The translations under genes and the position numbers were made by a program. A model generated the notes under the pieces. The model saw only the letters and a program-made list of their open reading frames with translations. It ran no database searches and was not told the DNA's origin. From Parapedobacter pyrenivorans_A (GTDB taxonomy: Bacteria > Bacteroidota > Bacteroidia > Sphingobacteriales > Sphingobacteriaceae): 64,000 nt of DNA. Below, piece after piece: positions 36,376-44,505 of the stretch (positions within the stretch are counted from its first letter, which is position 1; each line of letters opens with the position of its first letter). The stretch is from positions 1 through 64,000 of the forward strand of contig NZ_JBHEUZ010000018.1 in assembly GCF_041925275.1 (NCBI RefSeq). Reading direction: 5' to 3'.

Positions 36376-38367
36376 ATGATGAAGCAATTTGCATATGTAC
36401 TCATACTCGCATTCCCATTCTTTTCCTGTAAACAAAGCGGGCAGGTGTCATCGCCCGATAAATCCATTTCCATCCGTGCGGGCGTGGAAGACGGGCGGAT
36501 TTTTTATACCGCCAGCAAAAATGGCGATGTGCTGTTGGATAAGTCTTTTTTGGGCTTCACCTTGCAGAACGGGCCTCTTGGCGAAAACATGGCTATCTCG
36601 GAAATAGTACATACGTCGTTCAGCGGCACCTGGGACCAAACGTGGGGCGAAGAGATCGTGGTAGACAACACCTACAACCAGATGACTGTGCACGTGGAAG
36701 AAAAAACAGGGGCCAAGCGGAAGTTTGCGGTCGTATTCCGGCTTTTTGACGACGGCTTCGGCTTCCGGTACGAATTCCCGGCGCAGCCACACCTCGCAGA
36801 CTTCACCATTATGGATGAGCATACCGAATTCAATTTCACCGCCAGCCATAAGGCGTGGTCCATTCCCTACGGCTCAAATTATTACGAAGCATTATATGAG
36901 CCCCATCCCCTCAGCGAGCTGGATACAGTATGCACACCGCTTACCATTGAAACCGACCAAGGTCTCTATTTAGCGGTGCACGAAGCCAACCTGACAGACT
37001 ACGCGGCGATGAACCTACGGACGGAAGGTGGATCGCCAAAACTTCAGGTTTACCTTACTCCTTGGTCTACGGGAGAAAAGGTTTTCGCCCACGCGCCGGG
37101 TGTAACCCCGTGGCGCACCGTGATCATCGCCGACAATGCCGGCGACCTGCTGCTCTCGCGGCTGATGCTCAACCTGAACGAACCTGCCAAGATCGAAGAT
37201 ACATCGTGGATCCAACCCGGCCGTTATATCGGCATCTGGTGGGGGATGCACATGGGAGCGTACACCTGGCACATGGGCCCCAAGCACGGGGCAACCACGG
37301 AAAACACGCAGCGGTACATCGACTTTGCCGCCAAACACGGCTTTTCGGGTGTATTGGTAGAAGGGTGGAACACCGGATGGGAAAACGACTGGACGAAAGA
37401 AGGGGATAAATTCAGCTTTACGGAAACTTATCCGGATTTCGACCTGGAAACGGTTACCGACTACGCCGCTTCGAAGGGAGTAAACCTTATCGGGCACCAC
37501 GAGACGGGGGGTGCCACGGTGAATTACGAGCGCCAGCTGGACAGCGCCTTCGCGCTTTACCAGCGTCTCGGTGTCAACGTCGTTAAAACCGGCTACGTGA
37601 GTCCACTGCTTGATGGGAAAGAGCGGCACAGCAGCCAATACGGGGTACGGCATTACCGCAAGGTAATCGAAACAGCCGCGAAATACCACATCATGATCGA
37701 TAACCATGAGCCCGTGATGCCTACCGGCCTACAGCGTACCTACCCCAATCTGATGACCCAAGAGGGAGTGCGCGGCCAGGAGTGGGACGCGTGGGATGCG
37801 AATGGCGGGAACCCGCCCGAACATACCACCATCGTTCCCTTTACCCGCGGATTGGCCGGCCCGATCGATTTTACGCCCGGCACGTTCCATTTTGATAACC
37901 CAGTTTTTCCCAACACGCGTGTGAAGACCACCTTGGCCAAACAGCTGGCCCTTGCGGTGGTGATGTACAGTCCGTTACAGATGGCATCCGACATGATTGA
38001 GAATTACGAAAAAAATCAGGAGCCATTCAAGTTCATTGCTTCCTGCCCCGCCAATTGGGCGAAGACAGTGATTCCCCACGCCGAAATCGGCGAATACATA
38101 ACCATTGCCCGCAAAGACCGGGAGTCAGCAGACTGGTATGTGGGTAGCATCACCAACGCAGAAAAGCGGACGCTCACCCTGCCGCTGGATTTCCTGGATA
38201 CCGGCGTGGACTACCGAGCCACTGTTTTCAAAGACGGGGCGGGTGCCCATTACGCTTCGAACCCCTATCCCGTTTCGATCGAGCAGATCGATGTGACCTC
38301 AACGGATGCACTTGACCTGCAACTTGCCCATGGTGGCGGAACCGCCATCGTTTTCAGCAAAAAATAA
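36376..38367 (+). CDS. GH97 alpha-glycosidase (SusB-like)
   Basis: 663 residues with a lipoprotein-like signal (FFSCKQSG). Three GH97 regions are present: N-terminal beta-sandwich (about 25-275), catalytic TIM barrel (about 280-560) and C-terminal beta domain. HHETGG near 375, NHEPVMPTG near 443 and QEGVRGQEW near 462-470 place Glu residues with nearly the spacing of Glu439, Glu508 and Glu532 of Bacteroides SusB. This suggests the inverting alpha-glucosidase subgroup, not the retaining alpha-galactosidase one. Last gene of the PUL; with the GH71/99-like enzyme it points to an alpha-linked glycan. Confidence 0.92.
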   Translation: MMKQFAYVLILAFPFFSCKQSGQVSSPDKSISIRAGVEDGRIFYTASKNGDVLLDKSFLGFTLQNGPLGENMAISEIVHTSFSGTWDQTWGEEIVVDNTYNQMTVHVEEKTGAKRKFAVVFRLFDDGFGFRYEFPAQPHLADFTIMDEHTEFNFTASHKAWSIPYGSNYYEALYEPHPLSELDTVCTPLTIETDQGLYLAVHEANLTDYAAMNLRTEGGSPKLQVYLTPWSTGEKVFAHAPGVTPWRTVIIADNAGDLLLSRLMLNLNEPAKIEDTSWIQPGRYIGIWWGMHMGAYTWHMGPKHGATTENTQRYIDFAAKHGFSGVLVEGWNTGWENDWTKEGDKFSFTETYPDFDLETVTDYAASKGVNLIGHHETGGATVNYERQLDSAFALYQRLGVNVVKTGYVSPLLDGKERHSSQYGVRHYRKVIETAAKYHIMIDNHEPVMPTGLQRTYPNLMTQEGVRGQEWDAWDANGGNPPEHTTIVPFTRGLAGPIDFTPGTFHFDNPVFPNTRVKTTLAKQLALAVVMYSPLQMASDMIENYEKNQEPFKFIASCPANWAKTVIPHAEIGEYITIARKDRESADWYVGSITNAEKRTLTLPLDFLDTGVDYRATVFKDGAGAHYASNPYPVSIEQIDVTSTDALDLQLAHGGGTAIVFSKK

Positions 38368-38401
38368 AGACTGTGCTGCTTCGTAGAAAACAAATAATTA
38401 A

Positions 38402-38409
38402 TATCTTTG
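38402..38409 (+). promoter_or_regulatory. -7 promoter box of tRNA-Arg (TATCTTTG)
   Basis: Exact TAnnTTTG just before the tRNA; a TTCG 18 bp upstream (38380-38383) may act as the -33 box. Confidence 0.6.
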
Positions 38410-38416
38410 CACTCCC

Positions 38417-38488
38417 GTTCCCGTAGTTCAATGGATAGAATTTCAGATTCCGGTTCTGAAGATAGGGGTTCGAATCCCTTCGGGAACA
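38417..38488 (+). tRNA. tRNA-Arg (anticodon CCG)
   Basis: Acceptor strands GTTCCCG and CGGGAAC pair perfectly, with discriminator A. The anticodon arm TCAGA-TTCCGGT-TCTGA gives anticodon CCG, decoding CGG. The T-loop is TTCGAAT. CCA is not encoded. The 3' end plus terminator is repeated twice downstream. Confidence 0.95.
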
Positions 38489-38790
38489 CTAAGAAAGCAC
38501 CTTAGCAAGGTGCTTTTTGTGTTTACAACCAGATTCGAATAGAAGCGGTGGCCGGGGTTCGAACAATTTCGCTGTGGCGATGTGCTTGGGATAGTGCGAC
38601 GCAGCAAATCCCTTCGGGAACACTAAAAAAGCACCATCAAGGTGCTTTTTGTGTTTACAAGGGATGAGAACAGAAGCGGCGGCCGGGGTTCGAACAATTT
38701 CGCTGTGGCAATGCGTATGGGGCAGCGCGACGCAGCAAATCCCTTCGGGAACACTAAAAAAGCACCATCAAGGTGCTTTTTGTGTTTGAG
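38476..38790 (+). repeat. Tandem array of the tRNA-Arg 3' tail with terminator (three copies)
   Basis: CCCTTCGGGAACACTAA plus a terminator occurs at 38476, 38610 and 38741, periods 134 and 131 bp. Copies 2 and 3 are preceded by a conserved 80-nt stretch (AGAAGCGG, GGCCGGGGTTCGAAC, TTTCGCTGTGGC, GCGACGCAGC) that is not a complete tRNA. GCTGTG and CGCAGC can pair around the variable middle. The first copy is the real tRNA end. No reading frame in this stretch is credible. Confidence 0.8.
38493..38518 (+). terminator. Terminator of tRNA-Arg
   Basis: AAAGCACCTT pairs with AAGGTGCTTT around a three-base loop, followed by Ts. Near-identical hairpins recur at 38627-38647 and 38758-38779. Confidence 0.85.
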
Positions 38791-38807
38791 AACCAACGCC
38801 CTCCCTC

Positions 38808-39581
38808 TCAATAAGGCGAAGGACTTACCGTTGTCCACCCCCCGTCTACCACCATCGTTTGCCCGGTAATATGCCGTGCCGCATCGCTTACCAGAAAGAG
38901 GGCCGCAGCCGCGATGTCCTGTGGGGTGGCCGCCCGGCCCATCGGTGTGATCGAAGACCAGGTTGCCGCATATTCGGTATCCTCGGCCGTGCGCTCTGTC
39001 AGCGTGGCACCCGGGGCAACCGCATTCACATTGACACCATAAGGGGAAAGTTCCAATACCAGGTGCTTGGCGAGCATTTCCAATGCCGCCTTCGACATCC
39101 CATAGGCGGCGAGGTTTTTATGGGCTTGGTGCCCCGTTACCGACGAGGTGAACAGCAGGGAGCCGCCGCGCCCCTGCCGGATCAACTCCTTTGCCGCCGC
39201 CTGGGCAAGGAAAAAGGTACCACCGAGATTCACAGTCATCACTTGGTGGAATGCCTCCGGCGTATACTGCAGGAAATCGCCGAACAGCGTAATCCCCGCG
39301 TTGGCGATGACGATATCCAATGTACCCGTTTCCGTTACGGCACGTTTCACCATCCCGTCGATAAACGGAACGTCGCCCGAGTCGCCGGGGCATGCCAGGC
39401 AACGCCCTTCCTTGCCGATCCGTGCTGCCGCACGTTCGGCCAATGCCCCGTCGATGTCATTCAGCAGCACCGTAGCCCCTTCGGATGCCAGTTGGCGTGC
39501 TATTTCAAACCCGATGCCTTGCCCCGCACCGGTGATGATTGCTGTCTTGCCAGCAAACCTACCTGTTATCATTTTGTCCAT
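38808..39581 (-). CDS. Short-chain dehydrogenase/reductase
   Basis: 257 residues, classical SDR fold. The cofactor motif TGAGQGIGF lies near 18-26, NAG near 93, the catalytic Ser near 145 and the YGMSK motif near 158-162. The C-terminus reads ITGQTMVVDGGW, typical of FabG-like enzymes. It is 21 bp downstream of a sugar-acid dehydratase gene, so a sugar, sugar-acid or 2-keto-3-deoxy-acid substrate is more likely than an acyl-ACP. The exact substrate is unknown. Confidence 0.88.
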   Translation of the reverse strand: MDKMITGRFAGKTAIITGAGQGIGFEIARQLASEGATVLLNDIDGALAERAAARIGKEGRCLACPGDSGDVPFIDGMVKRAVTETGTLDIVIANAGITLFGDFLQYTPEAFHQVMTVNLGGTFFLAQAAAKELIRQGRGGSLLFTSSVTGHQAHKNLAAYGMSKAALEMLAKHLVLELSPYGVNVNAVAPGATLTERTAEDTEYAATWSSITPMGRAATPQDIAAAALFLVSDAARHITGQTMVVDGGWTTVSPSPY

Positions 39582-39602
39582 GTAGTGTTACAGTAAGCTT
39601 AA

Positions 39603-41336
39603 TCAGTGTGAATCGCGCGACACCTCGCTGCCCGAACCGCCCTTCAGGAAATCGAAATCCGCTCCCAGGTGCGCCTGCTCCACGTGGTCCACATACAGCT
39701 TGGCGTAGCCACGCGCAAACGGGTTGGCAACCGCCTGCATCCGCTCCCTTCGGCGGGCCAACTCCCCTTCGTCTACCAGTAGTTCCAGCCGCCGTCCGGC
39801 CACATCCAGCCGGATCAGGTCACCATCGGCTACCAGCGCCAGCGTACCGCCGGCAGCCGCCTCCGGCGAAACGTGCAGCACGACCGTGCCGAAGCCCGTG
39901 CCGCTCATGCGGCCATCCGAGATGCGCACCATGTCCGTCACGCCCTTTGCCAGCAGTTTCATCGGGATGCCCATGTTGCCCACTTCGGGCATGCCCGGGT
40001 ATCCCTTCGGGCCCACGTTCTTCAGCACCAGCACCGAGGTCTCATCCACATCCAGCTCCGGATCGTCTATCTTGCGTTTGTAATCCTCTATGTCGTCGAA
40101 TACCACAGCCCTACCCGTATGCTGCATCAGCTCCGGCGAAGCCGCCGACGGCTTCATCACCGCCCCGTCTTCGCACAGGTTGCCCCGTAGCACCACCATG
40201 CCCGATACCGGGTTGATAGGGGTCTCCACCGTGGAGATCACCGTCGCATCCAGGCTTTCGCAGCCCGCGGTGTTCTCCGCCACGGTCCTGCCGTTCACCG
40301 TCAGCGCATCGGTATGGAGGTGCTTTCCGATTGCGTGCATCACCGCGGGCAGCCCTCCTGCATAGTACAGGTCTTCCATGAAATACTGCCCCGAGGGCTG
40401 TAGGTTGGCCACCAGCGGCACCTCCCGCGAGAACCGGTCGAAATCCTCGAGCTCCAGCCCCACCCCCATGCGGCCGGCAATGGCCATTAGGTGGATAGCG
40501 AAGTTGGTCGAGCCGCCGATGGCGGCGTTCACCTGGATGGCGTTCTCGAATGCCGGGCGCGTGAGGATGTCCGACAGCTTCATCCCCTCCCACACCATTT
40601 CCACGATGCGGCGGCCCGAGAGCTGCGCCAGCACCTTCCGGGTCGCATCCGCCGCCGGTATGGCCGCGTTGCCCGGCAGGGTGATCCCCAGTGCCTCTAC
40701 CATCGCTGCCATCGAGGAGGCCGTGCCCATCACCGCGCAGTGGCCACGGCTGCGGCACATGCCCCCCTCGGCCTGGTTCAGCTCCTCCTCGCTCATCACC
40801 CCCCGGCGGGCATCCTCCGAAAAACGCCATATGTCGCTCGTGCCGATGTCCCTGCCGCGGTACTTCCCCGTCAGCATCGGACCACCCGAAACCACCAGCG
40901 TGGGCAGGTCCACGCTGCACGCGCCCATCACCAGCGAGGGCGTGGTCTTGTCGCAGCCGCACAGCAGCACCACCCCGTCAACCGGGTTCGCACGGATGGA
41001 TTCCTCCACGTCCATGCTCGCCAGGTTCCGGAAAAGCATCGCCGTGGGCTTCATCAGCGTCTCGCCCAGCGACATCACCGGGAACTCCACCGGGAAACCA
41101 CCCGCCTCCAGTACACCCCGCTTCACCGATTCGGCCAGCTCCCGGAAATGCGCGTTGCACGGTGTCAGCTCCGACCAGGTGTTGCAGATGCCGATCACCG
41201 GCTTGTCCCGGAACATATCGGCCGGCATCCCTTGGTTCTTCATCCACGCGCGGTAAATGAAACCGTCCTTGCCCGAACGGCCGAACCAGTCCGAACTCCT
41301 TAGTTTCTTCATCGTTGTTTTCGTTTGTTGACTCAT
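39603..41336 (-). CDS. IlvD/Edd-family sugar-acid dehydratase
   Basis: 577 residues. Cys60 (ELTPCN), Cys128 (LLCGCDK) and Cys200 (CRSRGHC) align within one residue with Cys59, Cys127 and Cys200 that hold the [2Fe-2S] cluster in Rhizobium L-arabinonate dehydratase. This favours a pentonate or related sugar-acid dehydratase over dihydroxy-acid dehydratase IlvD. It would make a 2-keto-3-deoxy sugar acid in the cytoplasm. Third codon positions are almost all G or C, more so than in neighbours, producing long spurious open frames on the other strand. Operon order is MFS, dehydratase, SDR. Confidence 0.87.
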   Translation of the reverse strand: MSQQTKTTMKKLRSSDWFGRSGKDGFIYRAWMKNQGMPADMFRDKPVIGICNTWSELTPCNAHFRELAESVKRGVLEAGGFPVEFPVMSLGETLMKPTAMLFRNLASMDVEESIRANPVDGVVLLCGCDKTTPSLVMGACSVDLPTLVVSGGPMLTGKYRGRDIGTSDIWRFSEDARRGVMSEEELNQAEGGMCRSRGHCAVMGTASSMAAMVEALGITLPGNAAIPAADATRKVLAQLSGRRIVEMVWEGMKLSDILTRPAFENAIQVNAAIGGSTNFAIHLMAIAGRMGVGLELEDFDRFSREVPLVANLQPSGQYFMEDLYYAGGLPAVMHAIGKHLHTDALTVNGRTVAENTAGCESLDATVISTVETPINPVSGMVVLRGNLCEDGAVMKPSAASPELMQHTGRAVVFDDIEDYKRKIDDPELDVDETSVLVLKNVGPKGYPGMPEVGNMGIPMKLLAKGVTDMVRISDGRMSGTGFGTVVLHVSPEAAAGGTLALVADGDLIRLDVAGRRLELLVDEGELARRRERMQAVANPFARGYAKLYVDHVEQAHLGADFDFLKGGSGSEVSRDSH

Positions 41337-41421
41337 AAATCGGTAGTTGGCCAGGGTTTAAATCCGCTTGCCTTGATAGGCAAAGGTAACATTTACTTGA
41401 TAAGATGGAAACGCGGTTTCG

Positions 41422-42657
41422 TTAGTTCCGTCCCCTTTTCACCAACCGGTCTACCCGGTACATGAAAAACAAGCCGAGGATGGAAAAGGCTACCACCACA
41501 TAACCCACCGTATCGTAGTGTTCCAGTGGACTGAAATTGGTTTGCTGCACCACGATCTTCCCGGCTAGGGCCGCGGCAATACCTCCGGCCAGCTGCTGCA
41601 GGGAGGCGTTGATGCTCATGAACGCCCCGCGGTCCTTCAGCTCCGGCACCGCACTGGTCAATGCCGACGAAGGAATCATCCGGCTGGTTACGCCCGCCAT
41701 CAGCAACACATTCAGCGCAATGGCCACCCACAGGGGTACCACGGATAGGTTGGTATACCAGATACACATTGCCATCAGCCATACCGAAGCAATCACAAAC
41801 AGCCGGTATTTATCCACCCGGTCGCTGAGGCGGCCGATGAACGGCATGATAACCAAGGTGCCGAGGCCCGCCACCATGAACAAAAGCGGTAGTTGGTGCT
41901 CGGTAACATGGAGGTTGTTGATGGCAAAGGCACTGCCGAAAGGCATCATCATAAAGCCCCCCACGGACAGCATCGCCGTGGCGGCAAAACCGATCCGGTA
42001 ATCACGGCGGGCCAGCGTATGCCACAGGTGGGTAAAAGCAGATTTTTCGCTTTTCACGTGGAGATGCTCGTCGATGGGTTTGAGGTAAAAAGCAATCACG
42101 CCCACGATTAGCGCCCCCAAGGCCGCCACCATGAGGAAAGGCATTTCCCAGCCCCAAGTGGTGGCAATATACAGGCCGATGGGTATGCCCAGCACCTGGC
42201 TGGCGCCGAAAGCCATCTGTACGAACCCAAGCACGCGGCCACGCTGCTGCAGGGCAAACAGGTCGGCCACGATGGCCATGGAAATCGATCCGATCACCCC
42301 GCCGAATAATCCGGTGATGATCCGGGCAGCCACTAAAAACCAGTACGTGTGCGCAATGCCGCACAGCACCGTACCGAGTACGAAGCCAACGTAAAAGAAA
42401 AGCAAGAGTTTCTTGCGGTCAAACCGATCGGAAAAACCAGCGGTGAGGAATCCCGAAAAACCGGCACTAAAGGCATAAGCCGATACCGCCAATCCAAACT
42501 CCGATGGGACAAGATGCATCGACTTCATCAAGATATCACCTAGCGGCGACATGATCATGAAATCAAGCACGACCGTAAACTGGGTAACGGCTAAGATAAT
42601 AACTACCAAGATTTGGTAACGGGTAAACGACGGAGCGTTCGCGGACGTTTGGCTCAT
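41422..42657 (-). CDS. MFS transporter (DHA1-like)
   Basis: 411 residues with 12 hydrophobic segments. The loop 2-3 motif reads GFSDRFDRKKLLL near 75-87, the usual MFS motif A. The central loop (about 195-215) is charged. The family includes sugar and drug exporters; placement 85 bp before the sugar-acid dehydratase gene suggests uptake or efflux of a sugar or sugar acid, which is inference. Confidence 0.85.
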   Translation of the reverse strand: MSQTSANAPSFTRYQILVVIILAVTQFTVVLDFMIMSPLGDILMKSMHLVPSEFGLAVSAYAFSAGFSGFLTAGFSDRFDRKKLLLFFYVGFVLGTVLCGIAHTYWFLVAARIITGLFGGVIGSISMAIVADLFALQQRGRVLGFVQMAFGASQVLGIPIGLYIATTWGWEMPFLMVAALGALIVGVIAFYLKPIDEHLHVKSEKSAFTHLWHTLARRDYRIGFAATAMLSVGGFMMMPFGSAFAINNLHVTEHQLPLLFMVAGLGTLVIMPFIGRLSDRVDKYRLFVIASVWLMAMCIWYTNLSVVPLWVAIALNVLLMAGVTSRMIPSSALTSAVPELKDRGAFMSINASLQQLAGGIAAALAGKIVVQQTNFSPLEHYDTVGYVVVAFSILGLFFMYRVDRLVKRGRN

Positions 42658-42720
42658 TCTATGAAGACGTCCAAATACACCGATTGTTACTTCGCCGACC
42701 GATTATTTTTTCATGGCCCG

Positions 42721-43431
42721 CTATTTACCCTTGCCTTGGGCCATTACTTTCACTGTCTCCAGGATGATGTCGATATCGGTCTTGAGGCTCATGCTCGAAA
42801 GGTAATCCAGGTCGTAGTCCACGCGTTCGCACATCTGATGCACGTTTTCGGCGTAGCCATAATACACTTGCCCGATGGAGGTGATACCCGGCTTCAGTCG
42901 GAACAGCTGCATGTATTCGGGCCTGTGCTCCTTGATCTCCTCAATGAAATGCCTGCGCTCGGGGCGCGGGCCCACAATGGCCATGTCGCCCTTCAGCACA
43001 TTCCAGAACTGGGGCAGCTCATCCAGGTGTGTCTTCCGCATGAATTTGCCCCATTTGGTAATGCGGGGGTCATCGTCTGAAGCCAGCTGCGGTCCCGCCT
43101 TTTCGGCGTCTACCTGCATGCTCCTGAATTTATAGATAAAAAAAGGCTGCTCGCCCTTGCCGATCCGCTCCTGCTTGAAAAACACCGGGCCACGCGAGGT
43201 GAGTTTGGTAAGCACGATCAGCAGCAGGTATACCGGCAAGCCAAGGGTGAGCACCAAGGATGAAAACACGATGTCTACCACGCGTTTGATCACGATGGTC
43301 TCCTGGTAAACCAAGAGTTTCCTTTTTACAGCGTTCAAATCGATACGGAATGCAGCCGGATAGCTGATCAACTCGTATATCGGGTTATCGACTTTATAGG
43401 TCAATTGCTGTATTTGATTTTCTCTAACCAT
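42721..43431 (-). CDS. Polyprenyl-phosphate sugar-1-phosphate transferase (WcaJ/PglC type)
   Basis: 236 residues. Initiating enzyme of exopolysaccharide synthesis, loading a sugar-1-phosphate on undecaprenyl phosphate. One hydrophobic hairpin (about 52-75) is followed by the catalytic domain: GPVFFKQERIGKG, FYIYKFRSM-like FFIYKFRSMQ, then KTHLDELPQFWNVLKGDMAIVG split by the active-site Asp-Glu, and GPRPERRHF. The N-terminal extension of 50 residues is short compared with full WcaJ, so this is the minimal form. It is separated by 165 bp from the rest of the cluster. Confidence 0.92.
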   Translation of the reverse strand: MVRENQIQQLTYKVDNPIYELISYPAAFRIDLNAVKRKLLVYQETIVIKRVVDIVFSSLVLTLGLPVYLLLIVLTKLTSRGPVFFKQERIGKGEQPFFIYKFRSMQVDAEKAGPQLASDDDPRITKWGKFMRKTHLDELPQFWNVLKGDMAIVGPRPERRHFIEEIKEHRPEYMQLFRLKPGITSIGQVYYGYAENVHQMCERVDYDLDYLSSMSLKTDIDIILETVKVMAQGKGK

Positions 43432-43596
43432 ATATCTTCTGCACTTAATTATGCTTAGTTAAACACGAATAAAGTGCCATTTCCGAAAAATCAACGATAA
43501 TGCCCTTTGTGGATAAGGTAGGCGGCTTAAGCGGGGCAAGAGGCCCCTTGAGCATGTGGAAAAATTCCCCACATTAGGGCGCGGGCGGCCAAGGAT
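43432..43596. other. Gap between the sugar-transferase gene and the main EPS operon
   Basis: Contains the hairpin GGGGC-AAGAG-GCCCC at 43533-43547 without a T-tract, which may end or process the operon transcript. No gene is seen. Confidence 0.4.
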
Positions 43597-44505
43597 TTAC
43601 GTCCAATACCCTTTGTACATGGAAAACGCTCTGCGGAACTTACGGGGTAGCCTGCGGTAGGCCAGGCCCAGTTGATACCCCAGCCATTTCGCTAAGATGG
43701 AACCGCCAACTTTAGGGAGGAGGAAAGCGTTCCGGCGGCCCACATACCCGATTTCCGATTGGGCATAGCGGAGCCCTTCGCCACCGGCACGGCCGAACGC
43801 GTCAAATATCCAGCGGTTGTCGCTGTGGAACACGCCGATGTCAAAGTAGCGCTCAAACTCTTCGCGGATGGAATAGTTGTGCGAGTGGTAAACGCACGCC
43901 CCAGCCACATACGCCATTTTCCAGCCGCTCAGCAGCAACCTGCCCGCCACGATCACGTCCTCGCCCATGATCGTACCATGGGGGAACCCGCCCACTTGTT
44001 GGAGCGCTTCGCGGCGATAGGCCGCAAACGAGTTGGAGCAGGAAATGGTTTTGATGCCGTAGGTGGGCGCATCGGCCAACGAACGGAGTTGGCTGTGCGC
44101 CGGGTAATTGAACAACCGGGCGTGGCGCTCGGGCAAGGTGGCTTCCCGGTTTGGCAGTTGCCTGCCGTAGGCCATGCCTACCTCCGGGTTGGCAAATACC
44201 TGCACCAGGTTGGCGAGCGCCGACTCATCGGCGGGGATGGCATCCTGCGTCAGCAGGCAATAAACATCGGCATCGGGGTAGGCATCGATGGCCCGTTGGC
44301 GGGTGCCGCCGTGGTCAAACCCTTCACCACCCAGCCCCATCACCGTGCAACCGTGGGCCTGTGCGGCTTCCAGCGTGCCGTCCGTCGAGCCGGAATCGAT
44401 TACTACGCACCGCTGCAGCGGCCAGGCCTGGCGGGCCAGTATGGCCAGCAGCTCCACGAATCGCTCACCGCCGTTCAATGTCGGTATATACAGGTTTACC
44501 CTCAT
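43597..44505 (-). CDS. Family 2 glycosyltransferase (rhamnosyltransferase-like)
   Basis: 302 residues from the ATG at 44505; the longer frame to 44586 would overlap the upstream gene and is rejected because this ATG sits in a 4-bp ATGA overlap. GT-A fold: YIPTLNGGERF at 5-15, IDSGSTDGTLE near 36-46 and TQDAIP as the metal-binding segment near 88. GEGFDHGGTR is typical of rhamnosyltransferases of O-antigen clusters. It acts on the cytoplasmic side, adding a sugar to the lipid-linked repeat unit. Confidence 0.88.
   Translation of the reverse strand: MRVNLYIPTLNGGERFVELLAILARQAWPLQRCVVIDSGSTDGTLEAAQAHGCTVMGLGGEGFDHGGTRQRAIDAYPDADVYCLLTQDAIPADESALANLVQVFANPEVGMAYGRQLPNREATLPERHARLFNYPAHSQLRSLADAPTYGIKTISCSNSFAAYRREALQQVGGFPHGTIMGEDVIVAGRLLLSGWKMAYVAGACVYHSHNYSIREEFERYFDIGVFHSDNRWIFDAFGRAGGEGLRYAQSEIGYVGRRNAFLLPKVGGSILAKWLGYQLGLAYRRLPRKFRRAFSMYKGYWT

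Noticed and set aside
38265..38489. A minus-strand open frame across tRNA-Arg, beginning MFPKGFEPL
   Set aside because: This is the known artefact of translating a tRNA gene in antisense; the tRNA structure is complete.
38476..38790. A CRISPR array at the repeats
   Set aside because: Only three copies, period about 131-134 bp, units containing a terminator and tRNA sequence; no cas genes nearby.
38623..38869. Open frames on both strands in the tRNA-tail repeats
   Set aside because: They copy the repeat unit and its terminators and have no protein-like composition.
40378..41303. Two plus-strand frames of 270-292 codons opposite the dehydratase gene
   Set aside because: They are shadows caused by GC-rich third positions; the minus strand encodes a full-length dehydratase with all cluster cysteines.
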